Positions 7,934 through 17,365 of a DNA stretch of 64,000 nucleotides are shown piece by piece. This DNA is from an uncultured Marinococcus sp. Lineage in GTDB: Bacteria; Bacillota; Bacilli; Bacillales; Marinococcaceae. Both the position numbers and the translations under genes were made by a program. Location of the stretch: NCBI RefSeq assembly GCF_947493875.1, contig NZ_CANLSU010000001.1:310001-374000 (forward strand), written 5' to 3'. Each line of letters opens with the position of its first letter. The first letter of the stretch is position 1. A model generated the notes under the pieces. That model made no database searches, was not told where the DNA came from, and worked only from the letters and a program-made list of their open reading frames with translations.

Positions 7934-9247
7934 ATGAAAAAGATGAAAGCGGTTACGTTTTTGGCGGCAGGGTGTGCAACAGCGATGGTAATGACAGGCT
8001 GTAACTCAGAATCTTCGGGGTCTGGCGATGGCGGTGGGGACGGAGAACAAAAAACGATTGAATTCATGCATTTATGGCCGGAAGGAAGCTCGAAGGACCA
8101 TTACGATATTGTAAACGACATCATAGCTGATTATGAAGAGCAGAATCCGAATACTAAAGTGGAGCTAGAAGTGCTGAGTAACGAACAGTACAAGGAAAAG
8201 CTGCAGGTAACTTCTACATCAGGTGAACTGCCGGATGTAGGCATGACCTGGCCGGGCGGATTCCTCGAGCCTTACGTTGACGGTGAAATGTTTGCGCCGC
8301 TTGATGATGTACTTGACCAAGACGGCCTGCGGGATTCATATGTGGAAGGCACGACGGAAGCATACGAAATGGATGGAAGTACTTACGGACTGCCGCTGGA
8401 ACTGAACGTAGCCCAGGTTTTCTATAACAGTGCGATATTTGATGAATATAATTTAGAAGAGCCGGAAACATACGAAGAGCTTGAAGAAATTGTAAGCACG
8501 CTTCAGGAAAACGACGTGGCTCCGATTGCATTAGGAAACCAGGACAGATGGACCGGTTCACTATGGTATATGTATATGGCAGACCGGCTTGGTGAAGACA
8601 ACCTATTAAACAAAGCAATTAACGGTGAAGCATCCTTTACGGAAGAACCGTTGGTAAATGCGGCAGAAAAAACACAGAACCTGGCTGCAAGCGGAGCTTT
8701 CACTCAAGGATTTAACGGTCTTTCCGATCAGGAAGCAAAAAGCATGTTTATGAGTGAACAGGCAGCAATGTATTTAATTGCTACATGGGATCTTCCAAAC
8801 TATACAACGGACGAAAGCGTTTCGCAGGATTTCCGGGATGCAGTTGACTACTTCGACTTCCCGACTGTGGAAGGTAAAGGCAACCAGAACAGTTATGTAG
8901 GCGGACCTGGTGTTGGGCTGTTTGTTTCTGAAGAGTCTGATGTAAAAGAAGAGTCGAAAGACTTTGTCAAGTACTTCTCTGAAGAGTGGGGCGAAAAATC
9001 CGTAAGCGATGCGGGTGTTATCCCAGCTACGAAAGTAAACACAGATAACGTGGAACTTCCGGATATGTACCTCGAAGTACTGGATGATTTAAACAACGCT
9101 GACAACCTGACGTTGTTTGCGGATGTGCAGATGAGCCCGGATGTTGCCGAGACTCACCTGACAGCAATTCAGTCATTATTCGGTGAAGAAATTACGCCGG
9201 AGGAATTCGCTGAAATGCACGACGAAGCAATAGAAGAAGACGAATAA
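7934..9247 (+). CDS. Sugar ABC transporter substrate-binding lipoprotein (family 1)
   Basis: 437 residues. A lipoprotein signal with basic start MKKMK, hydrophobic core and lipobox MTGC (Cys23) is followed by a Gly/Ser-rich linker and an acidic mature domain of the extracellular solute-binding family 1 type (WPEGSSKDHYDIVNDIIADYEEQNP near the start, then the GLPLELNVAQVFYN region). It would capture xylose or, more likely, xylo-oligosaccharides outside the membrane, since a XylE-like symporter and a cytoplasmic xylosidase are also present. Substrate is inferred from context. The high Asp/Glu content suits a salty or alkaline habitat. Confidence 0.88.
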   Translation: MKKMKAVTFLAAGCATAMVMTGCNSESSGSGDGGGDGEQKTIEFMHLWPEGSSKDHYDIVNDIIADYEEQNPNTKVELEVLSNEQYKEKLQVTSTSGELPDVGMTWPGGFLEPYVDGEMFAPLDDVLDQDGLRDSYVEGTTEAYEMDGSTYGLPLELNVAQVFYNSAIFDEYNLEEPETYEELEEIVSTLQENDVAPIALGNQDRWTGSLWYMYMADRLGEDNLLNKAINGEASFTEEPLVNAAEKTQNLAASGAFTQGFNGLSDQEAKSMFMSEQAAMYLIATWDLPNYTTDESVSQDFRDAVDYFDFPTVEGKGNQNSYVGGPGVGLFVSEESDVKEESKDFVKYFSEEWGEKSVSDAGVIPATKVNTDNVELPDMYLEVLDDLNNADNLTLFADVQMSPDVAETHLTAIQSLFGEEITPEEFAEMHDEAIEEDE

Positions 9248-9260
9248 ATATAAAATGAAT

Positions 9261-9289
9261 AAGGGGCATTCCTGCCGGGCGTGCCCTTT
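9261..9289 (+). terminator. Intercistronic stem-loop between binding protein and permease
   Basis: AAGGGGCA (9261-9268) pairs with TGCCCTTT (9282-9289) with one G-U, loop of 13. No long T-run follows, so partial termination or protection of the upstream mRNA from 3' decay is likelier than full termination. Such a hairpin would let the binding protein be made in excess over the permeases. Confidence 0.55.
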
Positions 9290-9343
9290 ATATCATTCAC
9301 AAATGCATTCTGGACGTAAATGCAGAGCTTGGGGGCAAGTGAA

Positions 9344-10222
9344 ATGAATAAGGTTATGTCGAATAAACTCATGATTACGCTTTACATATTCCCGGCTTTA
9401 TTTCTCATTGCCGTGCTTATTATAGTTCCGCTCATTCTGACCGGCTATTACGGTCTCATGGACTGGAACGGTATCGGCTCAATGACTTTTATTGGCATGG
9501 AAAACTACATTAACGCTATTCAGGACGGGGCTTTCTGGGACAGCGCATGGCATTCTCTGCTGCTGGCTTTATTTTCAACGTTAAGCCTGGTGATTTACTT
9601 GGCGGTATCCATGATTTTGGCTTCCAAAATCAAAGGCGCGGATTTACTGAGAAAAATTTATTTGATTCCGATGCTTTTATCGTCTGTGGCAATCGCGCAG
9701 CTGTGGATTAAAGTATACAACCCGGCGAACGGTATCCTGAATACGATTCTCCGCGGTATCGGCATTGAAAATCCGCCAGCGTGGCTGGCAAACCCGGACG
9801 TCGTACTTTACGCCATATTCATACCGATTCTCTGGCAGTATGCAGGCTTTTATATTCTTATATACTATGCGGCACTCAAAAATATTCCCGAATCCTTAAT
9901 TGAATCCGCAAGAATCGATGGGGCGAACCCACTGCAGATTGCCTACAAAATAAAACTTCCATTAATCATGGGCGTAGTAAAAGTAACCATCGTTCTGGCC
10001 ATCGTCGGGTCGCTGAAATATTTCGACCTGATCTACGTAATGACCGGAGGCGGGCCCAGCGGTTCGAGTGAAGTAATGGCATCGTACATGTATGATCTTG
10101 CTTTTAGTACGAATAACTTCGGTTACGGCAGTGCCATCGGCTTTTTACTGCTGATCATCACACTCGTCGTTACAATCATCATCAGAAAATTAACTGCATC
10201 CAAGGAAGATATTCAGTACTAG
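9344..10222 (+). CDS. Sugar ABC transporter permease (MalF/UgpA type)
   Basis: 292 residues with six predicted membrane helices. It has the inner-membrane-component signature ESARIDGANPLQIAYKIKLP (EAA loop, about residues 193-212) that contacts the ATPase. ATG 9344 follows GGGGG at eight bases; an earlier in-frame ATG at 9320 lacks an SD. It pairs with the next gene as the two transmembrane subunits. No ATPase gene is in the cluster, so a shared MsmX-like ATPase elsewhere is the probable partner (known for Bacillus carbohydrate importers). Confidence 0.9.
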   Translation: MNKVMSNKLMITLYIFPALFLIAVLIIVPLILTGYYGLMDWNGIGSMTFIGMENYINAIQDGAFWDSAWHSLLLALFSTLSLVIYLAVSMILASKIKGADLLRKIYLIPMLLSSVAIAQLWIKVYNPANGILNTILRGIGIENPPAWLANPDVVLYAIFIPILWQYAGFYILIYYAALKNIPESLIESARIDGANPLQIAYKIKLPLIMGVVKVTIVLAIVGSLKYFDLIYVMTGGGPSGSSEVMASYMYDLAFSTNNFGYGSAIGFLLLIITLVVTIIIRKLTASKEDIQY

Positions 10223-10241
10223 TTGAAATGAGGTGAACGTT

Positions 10242-11063
10242 ATGGGTCGAATTGGATATATTTTGTTGTACACATGTTTGGCACTGGTAGCGGCGTTTCA
10301 GATCTTTCCGCTGCTGTGGCTGGTATTGTTTTCCCTTAAGGATAATGCCCAGATCTTTTCAGGTTCCCCGTTTGCGCTGCCGAGTGATCCGCAGTGGGGG
10401 AATTACCTGAACGTCTGGCAGGGTGGTATAGGGCTGTATTTCTTCAACAGCGTCTGGATTACCGGTCTTGCGATTATATTAACAGTACTTTTTGCCAGTA
10501 TGGCAACATTTGCGATTACACGCATGAACTGGAAGCTGAATAAATTTGTCCTGGGACTGTTTATGGTTGGATTAATGATCCCTATTCACTCCGCGCTGAT
10601 TCCTTTGTTCAGCATGTTCCTCAGCGTGAATTTGATCGATAATCCGTTATCAATTGTGCTCACGTACACCACGTACAATCTGCCGATTACGATTATGATT
10701 CTGCTTGGCTTCTACTATACTCTGCCAAGAGAAATTGAAGAAGCGGCAGTGATGGACGGTTCTTCGATCAACCGGTTGTTTTTTACGATCATCCTGCCGA
10801 TGACAACACCGGTAATGGCCACGACAGTTATCATTAACATGATCTACAACTGGAATGAATTTGTATTTGTGAATACCTTTATCAGCTCGGATGAATACAA
10901 AACGCTGACCGTTGGAATCCAGAACTTTATCGGGCAGTATATGACGGACTGGGGTTCTATCGGAGCGACCCTTGTTATCAGTATCATCCCGGTTCTTCTG
11001 GCTTTTCTGTTTTTCAGCAACAAAGTGGTGGAGGGCATCTCTTCAAGTGCTGTTAAAGGCTGA
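10242..11063 (+). CDS. Sugar ABC transporter permease (MalG/UgpE type)
   Basis: 273 residues, six predicted helices, with the EAA loop EEAAVMDGSSINRLFFTIILP in the last third. The start is ATG 10242 with SD GAGGTGA; the in-frame GTG at 10233 is itself part of that SD. It follows the first permease by 19 bases and is followed 44 bases later by xylA, so transport and metabolism are probably one operon. Confidence 0.9.
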   Translation: MGRIGYILLYTCLALVAAFQIFPLLWLVLFSLKDNAQIFSGSPFALPSDPQWGNYLNVWQGGIGLYFFNSVWITGLAIILTVLFASMATFAITRMNWKLNKFVLGLFMVGLMIPIHSALIPLFSMFLSVNLIDNPLSIVLTYTTYNLPITIMILLGFYYTLPREIEEAAVMDGSSINRLFFTIILPMTTPVMATTVIINMIYNWNEFVFVNTFISSDEYKTLTVGIQNFIGQYMTDWGSIGATLVISIIPVLLAFLFFSNKVVEGISSSAVKG

Positions 11064-11107
11064 TACCACGCAGTAATGATTTTAACTAACAATTAGGAGG
11101 ATGAATA

Positions 11108-12442
11108 ATGACTGTATTTAACAACGTACCAACTATCAATTTCGAGGGCGCCACTTCGGCCAATGACTTTTCTTTTAAGCACTATGACAAGGACGCGACC
11201 GTCATGGGAAAATCGATGGACGAATGGCTCCGCTTTTCAGTAGCCTACTGGCATACACATACGTTCGGCGGGGAGGATCCGTTTGGCGGACCGACGATGG
11301 AGCGCTCCTATCAGAAATACAGCGGCATGGATCTTGCGAAAGCACGGGTGGAGGCAAACTTTGAGCTTTTGAATAAGCTGGGCATCACCCGGTTTGCGTT
11401 TCATGACATTGATATTGCTCCGGAAGGTAATTCTTTAAAAGAAACCTATCAAAATATTGATACAATCACTGCCATGCTGAAGGATAATATGAAGGAACAC
11501 GGCATCGGTCTTCTGTGGAATACGGCGAATATGTTTGTTGACCGCCGGTTTATGCACGGGGCGGCGACGACAAACAATGCAGACGTTTATGCCTATGCTG
11601 CGGCTAAAGTAAAAAAGCAGCTTGAAGTAGCTAAAGAGCTGGGTGCACAGAACTACGTGTTCTGGGGTGGCCGGGAAGGCTACGAGACTCTGCTTAATAC
11701 CGATATGAAGCGCGAAATGGATAACCTGGCACGCTTCTATCATATGGCGGTGGATTATGCGAAAGAGATAGGCTTTGAAGGGCAGATGCTGATTGAGCCA
11801 AAGCCGCGCGAACCAATGAAGCACCAGTACGACTTTGATGTTGCTACAGCATACGCATTCCTGCAAAAGTATGATCTCGACAGCCATTTTAAAATGAACA
11901 TCGAATCAAACCACGCCACACTTGCCGGCCATACGTTTGAACACGAGCTCCGCTACGCAAGAGAAATGGGCATTCTTGGCTCGGTGGATGCAAACCAGGG
12001 CGACCTGCTGCTCGGCTGGGACACCGACGAGTTCCCAACTGATATTTACGATGCGACTCTTGCGATGTACGAAATCCTGAAAAACGACGGCCTCGGTACT
12101 GGCGGCTTAAACTTTGATGCCAAGGTGCGGCGCCCGTCTCATAAGCCCGAAGATCTGTTTCATGCGCACATTGCGGGCATGGACACATTTGCCTATGGGT
12201 TAAAGGCAGCCTCCCAGCTGATCGAAGACCGTGTATTTGAAGACATTGTGGATGAACGCTACAGCAGCTTTGACAAAGGCGTGGGGAGTGACATTCTTGC
12301 CGGCAAAACAAGCTTTAAAGAGCTTGAAGCCTATGCTCTTGAACTCCAGGAGCCGATTGAGCACCAGTCGGGTAAACAGGAGCTTATTAAGGCAAAGCTG
12401 AACCAGTATATTTTAAACGCAAACAACAAAGTAAAAGTTTAA
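11108..12442 (+). CDS. xylA: Xylose isomerase
   Basis: 444 residues; converts D-xylose to D-xylulose. All metal and catalytic positions known from E. coli XylA are present at an offset of two: His99 and Asp102 (FHDID), Glu230 and Lys232 (EPKP), Glu266 and His269 (NIESNHA), Asp294 (SVDANQGD), Asp305 and Asp307 (GWDTDEFP). SD TTAGGAGG precedes ATG. Cytoplasmic; the next gene is xylulokinase 16 bases downstream. Confidence 0.98.
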   Translation: MTVFNNVPTINFEGATSANDFSFKHYDKDATVMGKSMDEWLRFSVAYWHTHTFGGEDPFGGPTMERSYQKYSGMDLAKARVEANFELLNKLGITRFAFHDIDIAPEGNSLKETYQNIDTITAMLKDNMKEHGIGLLWNTANMFVDRRFMHGAATTNNADVYAYAAAKVKKQLEVAKELGAQNYVFWGGREGYETLLNTDMKREMDNLARFYHMAVDYAKEIGFEGQMLIEPKPREPMKHQYDFDVATAYAFLQKYDLDSHFKMNIESNHATLAGHTFEHELRYAREMGILGSVDANQGDLLLGWDTDEFPTDIYDATLAMYEILKNDGLGTGGLNFDAKVRRPSHKPEDLFHAHIAGMDTFAYGLKAASQLIEDRVFEDIVDERYSSFDKGVGSDILAGKTSFKELEAYALELQEPIEHQSGKQELIKAKLNQYILNANNKVKV

Positions 12443-12458
12443 GCAAAGAGGTGCTGGC

Positions 12459-13937
12459 ATGACTTACGTAATCGGAATCGATTTAGGAACGAGTGCAGTG
12501 AAATCGCTTCTTGTGAACAGAAGTGGCGAGGTGACAGCTTCTGTGTCAAAATCGCTGTCTGTCCAGCAGCCGGCTGCGGGGCATTCCGAGCAGAATCCTG
12601 ATGAATGGGTGGAGCAGACAGAAGCATCGATTCAGGCACTGCTTCAGGAGACAGGAATAAAGGCAGAGGAAGTGGAAAGCATCAGCTTCTCCGGCCAGAT
12701 GCACGGCCTGGTGCTCCTGGATGAGACCGGCCGGCCACTGCGCCCGGCTATACTCTGGAACGATACAAGAACGTCGGAGCAGTGCGAAACGATCCGGCAT
12801 ACGATCGGGGAGAATGAACTGATTGAGGCAACACAGAACACAGTTCTTGAAGGCTTTACTCTTCCGAAAATGCTGTGGGTACAGGAGCACGAGCCGGAAA
12901 TTTGGAGCAGGGCAGCGTCTTTTCTGCTGCCAAAGGACTACGTCCGGTACCGGCTGACAGGGAGTATGCAGATGGAACTCTCTGATGCGGCCGGGACGCT
13001 TCTGCTGGATGTGAAAGGAAAATCATGGAGCCGTACGATGCGGGAAGGCTTTAATCTCTCCGCCTCGTTCTGCCCTCCGCTCATAGAATCCCACGAAAGT
13101 GCGGGACCCCTGACAAAGGAAGCGGCAGATAAGACGGGACTCCATGAAGGAGTGAATGTTATAGCCGGCGGGGCAGATAACGCCTGCGGTGCTTTAGGAA
13201 GCGGAATTACAGAACCTGGGGAAGGCCTTTTAAGTATAGGGACTTCCGGAGTGCTTCTCGTGCCGGATCACGGCGAAGCGGTTCCGGATGGACGTCTGCA
13301 TTATTTTAATCACGCATCTAAGGATCAGTATTATTATATGGGCGTTACGCTTTCTGCCGGAAACAGTCTTCAGTGGGTAAAGGACAATTTGTTTTTTGAC
13401 GAAACGATTGAAGAGCTGGTCGAACGGGCGTCCCAGGTGCCGGCGGGGGCAGAACAATTACTGTTCACCCCGTTTCTGACCGGTGAAAGAACGCCGTATA
13501 TGGACGCAGGAATCAGGGGCAGCTTTATCGGACTCGATATCCGTCATACGAGGGGACATATCGTCCGGGCTGTCATGGAAGGGATTACGTATTCTCTAAA
13601 GGAGTCTCACGAAATCATCCTTCAGCAGGGCTTTCAGATAGATTCTCTTGTGTCTATTGGAGGAGGGGCCAAAAGCTCCTTCTGGCTTCAGATGCAGGCG
13701 GATGCCTTCGGATGCCCTGTGCGTAAGCTCGCTCATGAACAGGGACCGGGGCTTGGGGCAGCAATGCTTGCGGCCTACGGCACGGGGTGGTTTACTACAC
13801 TTGAGGAATGCAAGAAAACGTTTGTCAAAGAGAGCGAAACGTTTTATCCTGATCCGGAACAGTTGCTCATATATGAACAATCATTTCAGGCATATAAGAA
13901 AATTTATGCACAAACATCACCGTTAAAGATGTCATGA
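12459..13937 (+). CDS. xylB: Xylulokinase, FGGY family
   Basis: 492 residues; phosphorylates D-xylulose for entry into the pentose phosphate pathway. Two FGGY/actin-fold domains: the N-terminal one starts IGIDLGTSAVKSLLV (Asp8), then SFSGQMHGLVLLD and ILWNDTRT. GGADNACGALGSG holds the catalytic base Asp240, and the C-terminal domain has LSIGTSG, FLTGERTPYMDAGIRG and IGGGAKSSFWLQMQAD. It ends the xyl operon, before a good terminator. Confidence 0.97.
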   Translation: MTYVIGIDLGTSAVKSLLVNRSGEVTASVSKSLSVQQPAAGHSEQNPDEWVEQTEASIQALLQETGIKAEEVESISFSGQMHGLVLLDETGRPLRPAILWNDTRTSEQCETIRHTIGENELIEATQNTVLEGFTLPKMLWVQEHEPEIWSRAASFLLPKDYVRYRLTGSMQMELSDAAGTLLLDVKGKSWSRTMREGFNLSASFCPPLIESHESAGPLTKEAADKTGLHEGVNVIAGGADNACGALGSGITEPGEGLLSIGTSGVLLVPDHGEAVPDGRLHYFNHASKDQYYYMGVTLSAGNSLQWVKDNLFFDETIEELVERASQVPAGAEQLLFTPFLTGERTPYMDAGIRGSFIGLDIRHTRGHIVRAVMEGITYSLKESHEIILQQGFQIDSLVSIGGGAKSSFWLQMQADAFGCPVRKLAHEQGPGLGAAMLAAYGTGWFTTLEECKKTFVKESETFYPDPEQLLIYEQSFQAYKKIYAQTSPLKMS

Positions 13938-13941
13938 CTGG

Positions 13942-13975
13942 CAGGCAAAAGTCCGAAAAGGCTTTTGCCTGTTTT
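13942..13975 (+). terminator. Terminator after xylB
   Basis: CAGGCAAAAG (13942-13951) pairs with CTTTTGCCTG (13962-13971) and is followed by TTTT. It ends the xyl operon. Confidence 0.9.
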
Positions 13976-13996
13976 AATAAAAAAATTAATTGACGA

Positions 13997-14045
13997 TTGC
14001 GGTCCGAAACGTTTTGGATTACTATGAAATGGAAGCGGTTTAATG
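13997..14045 (+). promoter_or_regulatory. Promoter with operator palindrome and cre site before the thuA-like gene
   Basis: A weak -35 (TTGCGG, 13997-14002) and -10 (TACTAT, 14020-14025) are 17 bases apart. The spacer is almost entirely a 16-base near-perfect palindrome, TCCGAAACGTTTTGGA (14003-14018), with the central CG of LacI/GalR-family operators. A cre-like site (14028-14045, AATGGAAGCGGTTTAATG, one mismatch in the core) overlaps the expected transcription start. The arrangement implies a specific repressor plus CcpA. Confidence 0.55.
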
Positions 14046-14122
14046 ATGAAGTCAGAGCAAAAAATTTTAACTGATGTTGGCAGCGTATTCAGCAGACATT
14101 TAACGACTAGAGGAGGAATGGC

Positions 14123-14860
14123 ATGAATATTACCATCTGGAACGAAAACAGACACGAAAACAAGAACCCGGAAGTCGCAAAGGTCTACCCGAAGGGAATT
14201 CACGGGGCTTTGGCTGACTTTCTGAAGGATGAGGCGGACGTTGTACGAACGGCAACGCTTGATGAGCCGGAGCATGGACTTACAGAAGACGTGTTAAACG
14301 ACACCGATGTACTGATCTGGTGGGGCCATATTGCCCACGACGAGGTAGAGGATGCCATTGTCCGGCGCATTCAGAATCGCGTGCTGGATGGGATGGGTCT
14401 GATTGTGCTTCATTCCGGTCATCTGTCAAAAATATTTCGTACATTGATGGGAACAGGCTGCGACCTGAAGTGGCGGGAAGCAGACGAGCGAGAGCGGCTC
14501 TGGGTCGTAGAGCCGGGCCATCCTATTACAGAGGGAATCGGGGAGTATATTGAGATGCCAAAAGAGGAAATGTACGGCGAGCACTTTGATATTCCCGCGC
14601 CGGATGAGCTCGTGTTTATCAGCTGGTTTGAAGGCGGAGAAGTATTTCGAAGCGGCGCTACCTTCACAAGGGGCCGTGGAAAGATTTTTTATTTCCGTCC
14701 GGGGCACGAAACGTACCCAACATATTATAATAAAGACATTCAAACGGTGATTAAAAATGCTGTCCGGTGGTCGGCCCCGAAAAATACGCCGTTGCCCGTT
14801 TACGGTAACGCCAGTCCACTGGAAGCCATTTCGAATAAAGATGTGGGGGAAAAAGACTAA
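14123..14860 (+). CDS. ThuA-like protein (trehalose-utilisation family)
   Basis: 245 residues, a ThuA-domain protein with class I glutamine-amidotransferase-like fold. It shows IWNENRHE at the start, [27 protein letters not shown] and the C-terminal [20 protein letters not shown]. ThuA proteins act with sugar dehydrogenases in disaccharide metabolism in rhizobia; the biochemical role in bacilli is not settled. SD AGAGGAGG precedes ATG. The stop codon overlaps the ATG of the next gene by one base (TAATG), so the two are translationally coupled. Confidence 0.85.
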   Translation: MNITIWNENRHENKNPEVAKVYPKGIHGALADFLKDEADVVRTATLDEPEHGLTEDVLNDTDVLIWWGHIAHDEVEDAIVRRIQNRVLDGMGLIVLHSGHLSKIFRTLMGTGCDLKWREADERERLWVVEPGHPITEGIGEYIEMPKEEMYGEHFDIPAPDELVFISWFEGGEVFRSGATFTRGRGKIFYFRPGHETYPTYYNKDIQTVIKNAVRWSAPKNTPLPVYGNASPLEAISNKDVGEKD

Positions 14861-15915
14861 TGGGAAAGCTGCAGATAGGCATTATCGGTGCAGGGGGCAT
14901 CGCCCGGGGCAGGCATCTGCCCGCTTTTCAGCAGATTAAAAATGTGCGTGTAGCAGCTGTTTTTGATACAGATCTCAGCAAAGCAGGAGCTGCTGCAGAA
15001 GCATTTGATATTCCGGCTGTATTCAGCACCGTGGAGGAATTGCTGGAGCATGTCGAAGCAGTCATCATCTGTACACCGAACAAATTTCATGCAGAGCTTG
15101 CCGTGCAGGCCCTGGAAGCAGGGGTGCACGTGCTTTGTGAAAAACCGATGGCGATGACTACAGCAGAATGCCAGGATATGATTGATGCCTCCAGGCGTTC
15201 AGGAGCCGTGTTAACGATTGGCTATCATTACCGCTACATGAAGGAATCCCGCATGGCCAGACAGATGGTACAGGAGGGTGAAATAGGTGAACCGCTGGTT
15301 GTACGTCTTCAGGCGATGCGAAGACGGAAGGTACCTGGCTGGGGTGTGTTTACAAATAAAGAACTCCAGGGCGGAGGCAGTCTGATTGATTACGGCTGCC
15401 ATCTGCTGGATCTGGCTCTCTGGCTTCTGGATGATCCACAGCCCGTGGAGGTAAGCGGAAGAACCTACGACCGCCTGAGTAAAACCCCGGGCCAAATTAA
15501 TGAATGGGGGGCTATCGATACGGAAAGCTTTTCCGTGGAGGACCATGTGACCGGCTATATTACGTTTGAAAATGGCATGACGCTGCTTCTGGAGTCATCC
15601 TGGGCGGCGAACATTAAAGAAGATAAAGAAGAGCTGAGCATTTCCGGGGTCGACGGTGGCCTTCAGGTTTTTCCGCCCGAACTGTACCAGTCAAAATTCG
15701 GTTCCATGATGAGTGTGGAGCCTCACTTAACAAGCTATGAGCGTGAAGACGTGCTGCAGGCGAAAAACTTTACAGAAGCGTGTCTGGGGCAGGCGGAGGT
15801 CGTTGTGAAGCCCGAGCAGGCACTGCGCGTCACCCGGATTATCGAAGCTGTTTATGAAAGCAGCAGAACTGGAAAAAGCGTTCGACTGGATAATGTGTAC
15901 GCCGACGAAATGTAA
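14860..15915 (+). CDS. Gfo/Idh/MocA family NAD(P)-dependent oxidoreductase
   Basis: 351 residues. An N-terminal Rossmann domain starts IGIIGAGGIARGRHLPAF, with CEKPMAMT in the expected position (near residue 95), and a C-terminal alpha/beta domain carries GGGSLIDYGCHLLDLALWLL with the usual Asp/His pair. Such enzymes oxidise or epimerise sugars, inositols or their derivatives; the substrate here is unknown. Co-transcribed with the ThuA-like gene, a pairing seen in sugar-utilisation operons. A terminator follows. Confidence 0.88.
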   Translation: MGKLQIGIIGAGGIARGRHLPAFQQIKNVRVAAVFDTDLSKAGAAAEAFDIPAVFSTVEELLEHVEAVIICTPNKFHAELAVQALEAGVHVLCEKPMAMTTAECQDMIDASRRSGAVLTIGYHYRYMKESRMARQMVQEGEIGEPLVVRLQAMRRRKVPGWGVFTNKELQGGGSLIDYGCHLLDLALWLLDDPQPVEVSGRTYDRLSKTPGQINEWGAIDTESFSVEDHVTGYITFENGMTLLLESSWAANIKEDKEELSISGVDGGLQVFPPELYQSKFGSMMSVEPHLTSYEREDVLQAKNFTEACLGQAEVVVKPEQALRVTRIIEAVYESSRTGKSVRLDNVYADEM

Positions 15916-15940
15916 GCATCCATCCGGGTGCTTTTTTATT
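15916..15940 (+). terminator. Terminator after the oxidoreductase gene
   Basis: A short imperfect GCATCC / GGGTGC hairpin immediately after the stop codon is followed by six T. Confidence 0.7.
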
Positions 15941-15988
15941 TTAAAGCAGTTCTTAAGAAAGAATTTTTCCAATTTTTAATGAATAGTC

Positions 15989-16013
15989 GTTTGAATGCAG
16001 AGACAGAGGGAAA
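15989..16013 (+). promoter_or_regulatory. Candidate sigma-B promoter before the OFA-type transporter
   Basis: GTTTGA (15989-15994), 13 bases, GGGAAA (16008-16013). This resembles the general-stress sigma-B consensus GTTTAA-N13-15-GGGWAW. It lies about 40 bases before the start codon of the downstream gene. Confidence 0.45.
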
Positions 16014-16052
16014 GAGAGGATTGTATTACTACAGAAGGGGGACTTACTAATT

Positions 16053-17318
16053 ATGGAAGCAGATCGAAATCGTTGGTTGATGGCATTATCAGCCATAGCG
16101 ATTCATTTATCGATTGGTTCGGTGTATGCGTACAGTGTGTACCAGAATCCGCTGAATGAGTCGCTTGGCTGGAACATTTCCGACGTAACACTAGCATTTA
16201 CGATTGCAATTTTCTTCTTGGGGATGTCGGCCGCTTCACTCGGGTTTTTTGTGGAAAAATACGGGCCGAGGATCTCAGCTGCCATCGCAGCCGTGCTGTT
16301 TGGTGCCGGGACAATGGGGGCCGGCCTTGCGGTACAGCTTGAAAGTCTGCCATTATTTATTGGTTCTTACGGCGTACTTGGCGGCATCGGCCTTGGTATT
16401 GGGTACATATCCCCGGTTTCTACGCTTGTTATGTGGTTTCCAGACCGTCGAGGGATGGCTACTGGGATGGCAGTTATGGGCTTTGGCGCCGGAGCGCTTA
16501 TTACAAGTCCCGTAGCTGAATGGCTGATGAACGCTGTATCGATCCCGGGGGCATTTTACATTCTTGGCGCCTCGTACTTCGTTCTTATGCTTGCAGGGGC
16601 GAGCTACATGAAGAAGCCGCCGAAGGATTGGATGCCTAAAGGCTATAAGAAAGAAGATCTGCAGACGAACCAGAAGGGCGGAGACGTGGCGCAGCTTTCA
16701 GCCAAAGAGGCACTGCGGACGATGCGTTTTTACCTGCTGTGGCTCGTGATGTTTATTAACATCTCTTCAGGTATTATGCTGCTTGCAGTGGCATCGAACA
16801 TGACACAGACCATTACAGGTACCAGCGCAGCATTAGCAGCTACCATAGTGGGAGTAATGGGCTTTTTCAACGGGGGCGGACGGATTGTATGGGCGTCGCT
16901 TTCGGACTATCTTGGAAGAACGAATACTTTTACAATATTCTTTCTCATTCAAATCGTGGCCTTTTTCCTTCTCCCGTTAACGACCAACGTTGTGCTGCTT
17001 GCAATTCTATTATTTATTATTATTACCTGTTACGGTGGCGGCTTTGCCTGTCTGCCGGCTTATATTGGTGACCTGTTTGGCACGAAACAGCTAGGAGCCA
17101 TTCACGGCTTTCTTTTAACTGCCTGGGCACTTGCAGGGGTGGCCGGTCCTACAGCCGTATCAAGCATTGTTTCGGCTACAGGAAGCTACGCGCTATCGTT
17201 CTATCTGTTTAATATTCTTCTCGTAGTCGCCCTGGCAGCTATGATTGTCATGCGATTTAATATTAAAAAGGTCAGAAAAAACAAAGAACAGGAAAGCACG
17301 GAAGCAGCGAAAGCATAA
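16053..17318 (+). CDS. MFS transporter, oxalate:formate antiporter (OFA) family
   Basis: 421 residues with 12 hydrophobic helices. N-terminal NRWLMALSAIAIHLSIGSVYAYSV and the later GGIGLGIGYISPVSTLVMWFPDRRGMATG are typical of the OFA family. The second half has GFFNGGGRIVWASLSDYLGR and FACLPAYIGDLFGTKQLG. Members exchange oxalate and formate or move other monocarboxylates such as pyruvate; the substrate cannot be told here. SD is a G-run (GGGGG) upstream. It stands alone between terminators, with a sigma-B-like promoter. Confidence 0.88.
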   Translation: MEADRNRWLMALSAIAIHLSIGSVYAYSVYQNPLNESLGWNISDVTLAFTIAIFFLGMSAASLGFFVEKYGPRISAAIAAVLFGAGTMGAGLAVQLESLPLFIGSYGVLGGIGLGIGYISPVSTLVMWFPDRRGMATGMAVMGFGAGALITSPVAEWLMNAVSIPGAFYILGASYFVLMLAGASYMKKPPKDWMPKGYKKEDLQTNQKGGDVAQLSAKEALRTMRFYLLWLVMFINISSGIMLLAVASNMTQTITGTSAALAATIVGVMGFFNGGGRIVWASLSDYLGRTNTFTIFFLIQIVAFFLLPLTTNVVLLAILLFIIITCYGGGFACLPAYIGDLFGTKQLGAIHGFLLTAWALAGVAGPTAVSSIVSATGSYALSFYLFNILLVVALAAMIVMRFNIKKVRKNKEQESTEAAKA

Positions 17319-17320
17319 AG

Positions 17321-17361
17321 AAAGACCCCTTTCTTCTAAGATAAAGGAGAAAGGGGTCTTT
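17321..17361. terminator. Bidirectional terminator
   Basis: AAAGACCCCTTTCT (17321-17334) pairs with AGAAAGGGGTCTTT (17348-17361), between the convergent transporter and aldo-keto reductase genes. Confidence 0.85.
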
Positions 17362-17365
17362 ACTG

